This document shows positions 57,701-64,000 of a stretch of 64,000 bases of DNA, one piece after another; the first letter of the stretch is position 1, and the number at the start of each line of letters is the position of its first letter. The notes beneath the pieces were generated by a model. That model saw only the letters and a program-made list of their open reading frames with translations, searched no databases and was not told where the DNA came from. This stretch comes from Neorhizobium galegae. GTDB lineage: Bacteria > Pseudomonadota > Alphaproteobacteria > Rhizobiales > Rhizobiaceae. The translations under genes were made by a program, and so were the position numbers. The stretch covers positions 1-64,000 of the forward strand of contig NZ_JAGIPH010000003.1 in the NCBI RefSeq assembly GCF_017877135.1, given 5' to 3'.

Positions 57701-57994
57701 AAGGCCTTCGCTGCGCGCGCTTTCCACCAGACGTGCAAGGCCTTCCGCCACATCATCGCCCAACCCGAGATCCGGGTCCAGGCGCTCAAAATCGGCGGAG
57801 ACGAAGAGGCTTGCAGCCTCTGCCCGGCGAAACAGCGGCGCACTCAGCACCGTGTCGAAGCCGAGGCTGCGGGCGTGGGCGAAGAGTGCCTGCCAGGCCT
57901 CGAACCCCTTCAGTTCAAGGGGATGCACATAATAGATGCGGGGCGCATTTTTGACAGGGATAGGCTGGGTGAGGGAGGATGGAACCGATGACAT
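54722..57994 (-). CDS. glgE: Alpha-1,4-glucan:maltose-1-phosphate maltosyltransferase with extra N-terminal domain
   Basis: The 1090-residue protein has a canonical GlgE in its C-terminal two-thirds: DUF3416-type domain (about 455-570), [21 protein letters not shown] (in parts), the nucleophile Asp about 820 in [18 protein letters not shown], Glu about 852 in [18 protein letters not shown] and the [11 protein letters not shown] motif. The N-terminal 400 residues look like a second, degenerate GH13 barrel ([21 protein letters not shown] in parts, [29 protein letters not shown] in parts) in which the usual catalytic Asp is a Cys. GlgE extends alpha-glucan with maltose 1-phosphate. It is first in the operon, behind an EcfG-type promoter. 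Confidence 0.94.
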   Translation of the reverse strand: [1090 protein letters not shown]

Positions 57995-58026
57995 GGGGCC
58001 GCCTGACGTAAGGTTTCGCAGGGCCT

Positions 58027-58051
58027 AACGCAGGCATGGCGGGCTTGTTCC
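58027..58051 (-). promoter_or_regulatory. EcfG (general stress sigma) promoter of glgE-treS-glgB
   Basis: On the minus strand GGAAC (58051-58047), 16 bases, then CGTT (58030-58027) match the alphaproteobacterial EcfG/RpoE2 consensus GGAAC-N16/17-CGTT. The predicted start site lies about 25 bases before the glgE ATG. Confidence 0.78.
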
Positions 58052-58102
58052 ACAGCGATACATGCCGCAACCGGAGTGCAGCATGCATCGGCGAGGCATT
58101 CT

Positions 58103-58324
58103 TCAGTGCAGCTTTGCCTCGCTCACGGCAGCTTCAAAGCGCAGCCGCGCATCCTCGGCCGTCTCACGGCCGTCGAGGGCGGCAAGGCAGGAGAGATGGG
58201 CGCGTGCAAAGCACATGCCCTTGATCGGCGGCCAGTGCCGATCCATGAACCGGATCGCCTCATGCGGCCCGGCGATCACGTCGCGGCCGATGGTGACGGG
58301 TTGCTGCCAGTGTGTGCGTGCCAT
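58103..58324 (-). CDS. DUF982 small protein
   Basis: The 73-residue protein has the DUF982 pattern: a W-P-V-like start (HWQQPVTIGRDVIAGPHEA, then FMDRHWPP), AHLSCLAALDGRETAEDARLRF (in parts). The family is confined mainly to Rhizobiales and has no known function. ATG 58324 follows GGGAGGAAGAC. It stops about 110 bp before glgE on the same strand, but the EcfG-type promoter of glgE lies between, so the two are probably separate. Confidence 0.85.
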   Translation of the reverse strand: MARTHWQQPVTIGRDVIAGPHEAIRFMDRHWPPIKGMCFARAHLSCLAALDGRETAEDARLRFEAAVSEAKLH

Positions 58325-58519
58325 GTCTTCCTCCCATGGGGCTCGTTCACATGCCCCTCCAACCATGCAGCACCGGCTGCGGTTCCATGGACAGGCGCGG
58401 CCTCTTGCCCGACGATGCGTGCGGCAGGCGGCCGTGCCGTAAATTTCATCTTAACGCCGTCATGAAAACTCTTTGGAAACCACCCATGATGATGATGGCC
58501 GCATCAGGATGGGACAGAT

Positions 58520-59260
58520 ATGGCAAAAGCAGCATCCAGTGGGCGACGGGGCCGGCGCAGGACAAGCAAGAAGACAGGCGCGCGCCTGTCGTTCTGGAGC
58601 GCAGCGCTCGTCGTGGTTCTGGGCGGGATCGTCGTTCACGACAATTTCGCCACGGTCAGCCGGTTTATGGCGCGCAATTTTTCGGGCGGGACCGGTACGC
58701 AACCGGCATCCAGGCAGGCGTCCGCCACGCGTGCTGCTCCGGAGGCATCGCCGACACGTACCCAAGTGAAGGCGCCAGTGCCGCCGCGTGGCATTGGCCA
58801 GGGGCCGGAAGCCACAACCGTGGAAGAGGTGCTGGCGAGGCAGGCGAATCTGCCGCCGGAAAAAGTGGCCGCCGCCAAACCCGCAGATGACGGGCTCGTA
58901 GGGCAGGGCTATCGCAATACCTTCTACTTCTGCGGCACGTCCGGTCTCGACAACTGCGTGGCAAGCGGCGGTGTTTTCTGGTTCCACAAGCAGGAAATCC
59001 GTCTCGCCGATGTGGTGGCGCCGAAGACGGAAAATGCCCGATGCGATCTGGAGCGGCAGAAGGGATTTGCCGCCAAGGTGCGCCTGCGCGATCTGCTCAA
59101 CCAGGGCAGCTTCGATCTCGTCGACTGGCCGAATGCCGATGGCGACGCTCATGGTCGCAAGCTTCGGGTGGTGCTGCGCAGTGGCCAGTCGCTCGGGCAG
59201 CAATTGGTGCGCGAGGGCCTGGTTCAGGGCGTGGCCGGCGCGCCGCGCCCCTGGTGCTAG
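58520..59260 (+). CDS. Membrane-anchored SNase-like (thermonuclease fold) protein
   Basis: The 246-residue protein has a basic N-terminus (SGRRGRRRTSKKTG), one membrane span (about 24-42, FWSAALVVVLGGIVVH), a Pro/Ala/Thr-rich linker (about 55-110) and a C-terminal SNase-type OB fold (about 125-246): RNTFYFCGTSGLDNCVASGG (in parts), IRLADVVAPKTENARCDLE, GRKLRVV, SLGQQLVREGLV and PWC. The nuclease arginine/glutamate set is only partly evident, so activity is uncertain. Several Cys residues suggest an oxidising periplasmic location. Confidence 0.78.
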   Translation: MAKAASSGRRGRRRTSKKTGARLSFWSAALVVVLGGIVVHDNFATVSRFMARNFSGGTGTQPASRQASATRAAPEASPTRTQVKAPVPPRGIGQGPEATTVEEVLARQANLPPEKVAAAKPADDGLVGQGYRNTFYFCGTSGLDNCVASGGVFWFHKQEIRLADVVAPKTENARCDLERQKGFAAKVRLRDLLNQGSFDLVDWPNADGDAHGRKLRVVLRSGQSLGQQLVREGLVQGVAGAPRPWC

Positions 59261-59392
59261 AGGCGCTGAGCTTTTTGCGCCGGAACGAGAATAGATCGAC
59301 CTTGGAACCCTGCTGTTTAGAATTTGGGAACCACTTCCAGCGATTGTTCACCCTAGTGATTTGATTCGATTGTGTGCGTATTAGGAGACACC

Positions 59393-59653
59393 ATGGCGCT
59401 TGCACATTTCCCCGCCGATCGACGTAGGGCAGACATCAAGCGTTGTGCGCAGGCACTGCTCGATCTTCAGGGCGAGGAGGCCAACCGGTTCTGGCGCGCC
59501 GAGATGGCGCAGCTTGCAAAGGGCCTGATGCGCCAGGGTGCTTCCGGCGAAGAGGTTTCGCATCAGGCGGGCCTGTTCATGAATGCCGTGCAGATGGAAT
59601 TGCAAAATCTGTTTGCCGAGGAAGAAGAGCGGGCCCTCGACGCCCGCGCCTGA
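59393..59653 (+). CDS. Small conserved-type hypothetical protein (86 residues)
   Basis: A helical protein with RRRADIKRCAQALLDLQGEE, FWRAEMAQLAKGLMRQGASG (in parts) and an acidic end LFAEEEERALDARA. It has a good ribosome binding site (TAGGAGACACC) and a terminator at 59690. Such short proteins are frequent in rhizobia. The function is unknown, and no signal peptide or membrane span is present. Confidence 0.75.
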   Translation: MALAHFPADRRRADIKRCAQALLDLQGEEANRFWRAEMAQLAKGLMRQGASGEEVSHQAGLFMNAVQMELQNLFAEEEERALDARA

Positions 59654-59689
59654 TCTGCGAAGCGGCGCAGGCCTTGCCCCTACTCGACC

Positions 59690-59723
59690 CCGGACGCGGA
59701 TCTGCTGCGTCCGGCGAATTTTT
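59690..59723 (+). terminator. Rho-independent terminator
   Basis: CCGGACGC (59690-59697) and GCGTCCGG (59707-59714), then CGAATTTTT. It ends the 59393 gene. The 240 bp from here to tRNA-Lys hold no recognisable gene. Confidence 0.82.
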
Positions 59724-59960
59724 CGTGATGAGCCACAGGCACCCTTGCCGCGGACGTGAAGCGGCCGTTGCGTATCCTTCGAATCATTTAGCCGGTCAGG
59801 ACGTGCATCGCGTATTGCAACGAGATCCATGCTCAAGCGAGCGCTATGGTCGCGATTGTTTAAAGGAGCAAAACATAAAGGGAAGTTAAAATAAGCGATG
59901 CGTCGATTTATTCATCACATCTGCGCTTCAGCGTATTGCATTCTTCCGGAAAGAGAAGAA

Positions 59961-60036
<76 letters not shown>

Positions 60037-60373
60037 ATCCGTGCGGCCCTGCGTTTCAGCGGCGCCGCTGGTGTGAGAGGGCGTATAAAGGGGTTGTTTC
60101 AGCTTGTCTAGCGCCCTTTCAAAAAAACTTTCGTTTCTTTTCAACAGGCCTTCCATCAAGCGCCGACTTTTGTCGCGAAATGCCTGCAATGCCGGGCTTT
60201 TGGTCTTCACGAAAAAAATCGTGCTCTACCGGCTTCCGCGGCCGGCGGTGCTGGAGTGGCAATCCGGTGGGCTGGGCGGTTGAAACTTCAGGCGAGGAAC
60301 TGGCCGTTCATGCGCAGTCTGCGCTAGGATGTCGACGCATAGCAACGATTGCGCGGCATGGAGGAGGGCACCA
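60037..60373. other. Intergenic stretch, probable tRNA-Lys promoter region
   Basis: A 337-bp gap. The A/T-rich part near 60120-60150 (AAAAAAACTTTCGTTTCTTTT) is upstream of tRNA-Lys on the minus strand and the likely site of its promoter. No gene was seen. Confidence 0.45.
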
Positions 60374-60865
60374 GTGACCATTGAGGACGATATTGCAAAG
60401 GTGGCAGAGCAGGAGCGGCTGCTGCACTTCGATCGCTTCGATCTGGGGGACGCGTTTTCGCTCGGCGTGCATCTGCGCCAGCTTGCGGTGGAGCGCGGGC
60501 ATGCGGTCTCGATCGATATCTGCATCAATGGCATGCAGGCGTTCTTTGTCGCCTTGCCGCAGGCGAGACCGGATTTCGAACACTGGATCCGCCGCAAGCG
60601 CAATCTCGTGCTTCGCTTTCTGCGCGCAAGCTACGGCTTTGGGCTGGAGTTGAAGGTGCAGAATACCACGATGGAAGAGAAATTCGGGCTTAACAGCGCC
60701 GATTACGCCGCCCATGGCGGTGGCTTCCCGATCATCGTGCGGGGCGTGGGCTGTATCGGAGCGGTGACAGTGTCCGGCCTGCCGCAGCGCGACGATCATA
60801 ATCTGGTGGTGGAGGCGCTGGCATTCCATCTGAGGCTGGACGAGGCGGCTCTGCGGCTTTACTGA
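60374..60865 (+). CDS. UPF0303 / HbpS-GlcG-like heme-degrading-domain protein
   Basis: The 163-residue protein resembles the UPF0303 family: LLHFDRFDLGDAFSLGVHLR (in parts), AVSIDICINGMQAFFVALP and YAAHGGGFPIIVRGVGCIGAVTVSGLPQRDDH (in parts), ending in the helical C-terminus. Members carry a GlcG/HbpS-like fold; annotations as heme-degrading are based on distant homologues. The start is GTG 60374 with GAGGAG upstream. It is convergent with the GlsB gene. Confidence 0.85.
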   Translation: MTIEDDIAKVAEQERLLHFDRFDLGDAFSLGVHLRQLAVERGHAVSIDICINGMQAFFVALPQARPDFEHWIRRKRNLVLRFLRASYGFGLELKVQNTTMEEKFGLNSADYAAHGGGFPIIVRGVGCIGAVTVSGLPQRDDHNLVVEALAFHLRLDEAALRLY

Positions 60866-60893
60866 CGCGGCCTTGCCGTCTGTGAGCGCATCC

Positions 60894-60926
60894 AAAAAGA
60901 AACCGGATGCTTGCGCACCCGGTTTC
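60894..60926 (-). terminator. Rho-independent terminator of the GlsB-like gene
   Basis: The 12-base arms 60899-60910 and 60915-60926 pair (one G-U) with a tetraloop that reads GCAA on the minus strand, followed by TTTTT. It ends the minus-strand gene 27 bp upstream and is also placed to separate the convergent UPF0303 gene. Confidence 0.9.
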
Positions 60927-60952
60927 CGGAAAAGTACCGAAGGTAGGCCGAT

Positions 60953-61204
60953 TTAACGTCGGAACATTCGGGCGATGGCGATCAGGATGCAGGCGCCGAT
61001 GAAGCCGGCGATCAGATAGCCGATCCAGCCACCCAGCACGATGCCGAAGACGCTGAGGAGTGCGTTGGCGACGATGGCGCCGACGATGCCCAGGATGATG
61101 TTCATCAGAACGCCCATGTTGCTCTTCATGAACTGTTCTGCCAGCCAGCCGGCAATGCCGCCGATGATGATGGCTGCGATCCAGCCGATACCTGCGTTTT
61201 CCAT
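60953..61204 (-). CDS. GlsB/YeaQ/YmgE-family stress membrane protein
   Basis: The 83-residue protein has three hydrophobic segments with glycine-rich motifs (IGWIAAIIIGGIAGWLAEQF, MNIILGIVGAIVANALL, GWIGYLIAGFIGACILIAI), the transglycosylase-associated/GlsB pattern. The family is stress-induced and small, with no proven enzymatic role. The start has AGAGGGTAAGG upstream. An EcfG-type promoter about 40 bases upstream places it in the general stress regulon. Confidence 0.92.
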   Translation of the reverse strand: MENAGIGWIAAIIIGGIAGWLAEQFMKSNMGVLMNIILGIVGAIVANALLSVFGIVLGGWIGYLIAGFIGACILIAIARMFRR

Positions 61205-61241
61205 GACCTTACCCTCTCGTTTTCATAGATGTCGGCCCGTC

Positions 61242-61266
61242 AACGCCGGTCGCAGGCGATTGTTCC
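61242..61266 (-). promoter_or_regulatory. EcfG (general stress sigma) promoter of the GlsB-like gene
   Basis: On the minus strand GGAAC (61266-61262), 16 bases, then CGTT (61245-61242), matching GGAAC-N16/17-CGTT. The predicted start site is about 30 bases upstream of the ATG. Confidence 0.78.
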
Positions 61267-61445
61267 ACCGCTGGCTTTTGCGCAGGGGAAACCGGGCAAA
61301 GCCGGCCACGCCTGTCTGCACGTGACGCGCTTGCCTTAGTTCCGCCCCCTCGCGCGTGTGGAAGCGCAACAGTCCGGCCATTCTGCTTCCCTTCGACGCG
61401 AAGTGAATTTATGGACAGATACATTCGCTGCATGGGGTTCCTGCC

Positions 61446-64000
61446 TTGACGACATTCGCCTTAGACCGGTTCTTGCCTTCCTTGCGCCTGCTGCTCTGCG
61501 TGATCTGCTTTGCGGCGGCCGCGATGGCCGCTGGCCCCCTGTCGGCACAGGATGCTGCCGCAGCGATTGCCGCCGCAACGACCAAGGCGGCCAGCGGAAC
61601 CCCGGTGGAACAGAAGCCGTCTGAGGCGCCCGCGGATGCCGCCCCCGATACTGCCGCCGTCGATACCCAAGCCTTGCTTGTCGAGTCCCGCAAGATAGTG
61701 GATTCGCTGACTGCCCAGGCAGCGGACAAGGATGTGGAAGATTTTCGCCTCGCCGAGTTCAAGGTGCAGGCCGACGATCTGGTCACCCGCGTCGAGCAGG
61801 CGACCGCCAAGACCCGCCAGCGGCTTGAGCAGATCAAGGGCCGCTTTGCCCAGCTGGGCGAACCGCCGAAGGACGGGCAGCCGCCGGAAGCCGCCGTGGT
61901 GACGGAAGAGCGGAACCGCCTGCTGGCGGAGCGCAACGAGTTGAACGCGGTAACGGCCGAGGCGGCCCAGGTGGTCGGGGCGGCCAAGGCCCTGTCGGGC
62001 AAGATAACCGAGCAACGCCGCCGGCTGTTCAGCGAAACGCTTCTCAAATACACCGACCTGTCGGCGGCCGTCTTTGTCGATGCGGGGCAGGCTTTTACCG
62101 CTGAAGTGCATGCCTTCAACGCCGCGGTGAGCGGCTGGATCGGCTTTGCCTGGAAGTTCAAGAAACTGCAGCTGCTCTCGGCCATCTTCCTGTCGATCTG
62201 CGCAGCTTTGCTGTTTCTCGCCGGCGGCTACCGGCTGTTCGGCCGGATGATCAATCGTGACCTTTCGGTGGAAAATCCGCCCTATATCACGCGGCTCTCT
62301 TTCGCCTTCTGGTCTCTCATCGTCCAGACGGCGTCGCTGACGGCATTTCTGATCGCCACCTTCTTCTTCCTCGTCAGCTTCAACGTGCTGCGCCCGGATG
62401 TCGCCCCCATCATTGTCGCCTTCTTCGGCTTCGTCTGGGTGGTGTTCTTCGTCGCGCGTCTGAGCGGACTGCTGTTTGCGCCCCAGCATCCGAACTGGCG
62501 GCTGGCCCATGTGTCGAACCGCGGCGGGCGATGGCTCTACTGGCTGGTGCTGGGCATGGCCGTCATCAACGGCCTCGATTACATGCTGAGTGCCATCAGC
62601 GAGGCGCTCAACTCGCCGGTGGTGCTCACCATCGTCAAGAGCCTGATTGCCTCGGTGCTCGTCGGGCTGATCCTCATCGGCATGTCCTTCCTGCGTCCCA
62701 ATCTGGCCGAAAGCAAGGATCCGGACGAGGCCGGGCGTCCCTGGGCACGTGGTATCCCGCTCTTGATGCGCACCATGGGGCTCAGTCTGATCTTTGCGGT
62801 GCTCACCGGCTATGTCGGTCTGGCGCGCTTTGCCTCGACCCAGTTCGTGCTCACCGGCGCCATGGTTGTCACCATGTATATCGGTATTCTCTCCGGCAAG
62901 GCCGTCGGCAAGCAGGGCAGTTTTGCCAATACGGTGGTCGGGCAGCATTTTGCCAAGCGGTTCAATCTGGGGGAGGTGGCGCTCGATCAGATCGGCCTTG
63001 CTGCCGGCCTTGGCATCTATGCGGTGGCGCTTCTGTTCGGCGTGCCGATGATCCTCCTCACCTGGGGCTTCCAGATCCAGGATATCCAGAGCGCGGCCTA
63101 TCGTCTGTTCACGCAGATCTCTATCGGCAGCATCAACATCTCGCTTGTCGGCATCCTCGGCGGTATCTTGCTGTTCCTCCTCGGCTATATCGGCACCAAC
63201 TGGGCGCAGCGCTGGATCGACCGCAATGTCATGGCGCGCAGCCAGGTCGATGCGGGCGTGCGCAATTCGGTCAAGACCGGTATCGGCTATCTCGGCATCG
63301 GCCTTGCGGTGGTGGTCGGCGTCTCCGCCGCCGGCATCGATCTGTCGAGCCTTGCGCTGGTCGCGTCCGCTCTGTCGGTCGGCATCGGCTTTGGCCTGCA
63401 GAACATCGTGTCGAACTTCGTCTCCGGCCTGATCCTTCTGGTGGAACGTCCGTTCAAGGTGGGCGACCATGTGGTGACGGGGACGACCGAAGGCATCGTC
63501 AAGCGCATTTCGGTGCGCGCGACCGAGATCGAGACGTTCCGCAAGCAGTCGATCATCGTGCCGAATTCCGATCTCATCAATGCCGCCGTCGGCAACTGGA
63601 CGCACCGGAACCGCATCCAGCGCTCGGAAGTGCCGGTGAGCGTCAGCTATGACGCCGACCCGAAACGCGTGATCGCGCTTCTCCTGGAACTGACGGCTGC
63701 GGTGCCGGAGATCCTGCGCAATCCCGAACCGCATGTGGAGTTTTTGCGGTTCGGCGCGTCCTCGCTCGATTTCGAGCTGCGCTTTCACCTCGCCGACATG
63801 AATGATGGCCTGACCGTGCGCAACAATCTGCGCGCCGAGATCCTGAAACGGTTCCGCGCCGAAGGCATCGAGATGCCGTATCCGCATCAGGACGTGAATA
63901 TCCGCGGAACGGTGCTGACGCGGCTTGAGCCTTCGGCTTCCAGAAGCCCGGAAAAGGCGTCGCAGACAGACAAGCATGACGAGGGCGAGGATGCGTCTCC
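61446..64000 (+). CDS. MscS-family mechanosensitive channel, large DUF3772 type (3' end outside window)
   Basis: A frame of at least 851 codons runs off the window without a stop. It begins at TTG 61446 (MTTFALDRFLPSLRLLLCVI) with a signal peptide ending near LSAQD. A periplasmic coiled-coil DUF3772-like region follows (about 30-235), then several membrane spans (about 240-590) and the MscS pore and beta domain (VALLFGV-type helix, GFGLQNIVSNFVSGLILLVE in parts, RPFKVGDHVV, KRISVRATEIETF, SIIVPNSDL). The C-terminus is acidic after LTRLEPS. It opens under membrane tension to release osmolytes. No ATG occurs near the N-terminus except Met27 inside the signal peptide, so TTG is likely. Confidence 0.9.
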   Translation, partial: MTTFALDRFLPSLRLLLCVICFAAAAMAAGPLSAQDAAAAIAAATTKAASGTPVEQKPSEAPADAAPDTAAVDTQALLVESRKIVDSLTAQAADKDVEDFRLAEFKVQADDLVTRVEQATAKTRQRLEQIKGRFAQLGEPPKDGQPPEAAVVTEERNRLLAERNELNAVTAEAAQVVGAAKALSGKITEQRRRLFSETLLKYTDLSAAVFVDAGQAFTAEVHAFNAAVSGWIGFAWKFKKLQLLSAIFLSICAALLFLAGGYRLFGRMINRDLSVENPPYITRLSFAFWSLIVQTASLTAFLIATFFFLVSFNVLRPDVAPIIVAFFGFVWVVFFVARLSGLLFAPQHPNWRLAHVSNRGGRWLYWLVLGMAVINGLDYMLSAISEALNSPVVLTIVKSLIASVLVGLILIGMSFLRPNLAESKDPDEAGRPWARGIPLLMRTMGLSLIFAVLTGYVGLARFASTQFVLTGAMVVTMYIGILSGKAVGKQGSFANTVVGQHFAKRFNLGEVALDQIGLAAGLGIYAVALLFGVPMILLTWGFQIQDIQSAAYRLFTQISIGSINISLVGILGGILLFLLGYIGTNWAQRWIDRNVMARSQVDAGVRNSVKTGIGYLGIGLAVVVGVSAAGIDLSSLALVASALSVGIGFGLQNIVSNFVSGLILLVERPFKVGDHVVTGTTEGIVKRISVRATEIETFRKQSIIVPNSDLINAAVGNWTHRNRIQRSEVPVSVSYDADPKRVIALLLELTAAVPEILRNPEPHVEFLRFGASSLDFELRFHLADMNDGLTVRNNLRAEILKRFRAEGIEMPYPHQDVNIRGTVLTRLEPSASRSPEKASQTDKHDEGEDAS

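Noticed and set aside
58361..58386. EcfG-like promoter before the DUF982 gene (GGAAC-N17-GGTT on the minus strand)
   Set aside because: The -10 element differs from CGTT at its first base, so I did not list it beside the two exact matches; it could still be functional.
61461..63977. 838-codon open frame on the minus strand
   Set aside because: It lies opposite the MscS-family gene, whose translation shows a signal peptide, membrane spans and MscS motifs. The minus frame is Arg/His/Asp-rich without recognisable domains, a by-product of GC-rich codon use.

Overview
The window is a GC-rich chromosomal segment from an alphaproteobacterium, most likely a member of the Rhizobiaceae (Rhizobium/Agrobacterium group). 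The evidence is the core gene content (hflK-hflC-degP, serB facing miaA, ilvI-ilvH, ilvC, tig, pdxJ), rhizobial small-protein families (DUF1127, DUF982, DUF6894-like), EcfG-type promoters, a double cold-shock-domain protein, an NDUFS4-type complex I protein and a glgE-treS-glgB operon. I see no phage, IS element or CRISPR array.

Layout. 1-10.7 kb holds tandem tRNA-Glu genes, a lipoprotein, gloA, a cold-shock protein overlapping a DUF192 gene, tRNA-Pro, tRNA-Arg, folA, membrane protein quality control (hflK, hflC, degP), and serB and miaA whose start codons overlap. 10.7-15.5 kb holds a HerA-like ATPase and the branched-chain amino acid genes ilvI-ilvH, preceded by a promoter, an Ile/Val/Leu-rich leader peptide and an attenuator. 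15.5-23.6 kb is accessory: an aldo/keto reductase, a minus-strand cluster with two RhiA-like paralogues, two unknown proteins and an AraC regulator, then a cobalt-type nitrile hydratase operon and a membrane protein with an IPT-like domain. 23.6-30.8 kb holds a Dda/RecD-like helicase, a MerR-LuxR double-HTH regulator, pdxJ, a MarR-GNAT fusion, a divergent qorB/hxlR pair, tetR and ilvC. 31-44 kb holds an autotransporter, an aminotransferase, a SHOCT protein, a complete ABC importer (possibly ferric iron), a PhzF protein and a nitronate monooxygenase.

44-49 kb is rich in post-transcriptional and stress signals. Two DUF1127 genes lie downstream of a three-hairpin small RNA whose loops all carry CCTCC-type anti-Shine-Dalgarno sequence (cuckoo/CcsR-like), and the same TGCA-S-TGCA motif precedes all three units. 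tRNA-Leu, tig, an Rmf/CrpP-like protein and a Crp/Fnr regulator follow. 49-58 kb is the glgB-treS/maltokinase-glgE operon, which turns trehalose into branched alpha-glucan through maltose 1-phosphate; an EcfG-type promoter (GGAAC-N16-CGTT) sits just upstream. 58-64 kb holds a DUF982 protein, a membrane-anchored SNase-like protein, tRNA-Lys, a UPF0303 protein, a GlsB-type membrane protein with a second EcfG-type promoter, and a large MscS-family channel that runs off the window.

The observations most worth following are the anti-SD RNA/DUF1127 locus with its shared motif, the RhiA-like cluster under an AraC regulator, the ilv attenuator with an almost leaderless leader peptide, and the MerR-LuxR fusion.
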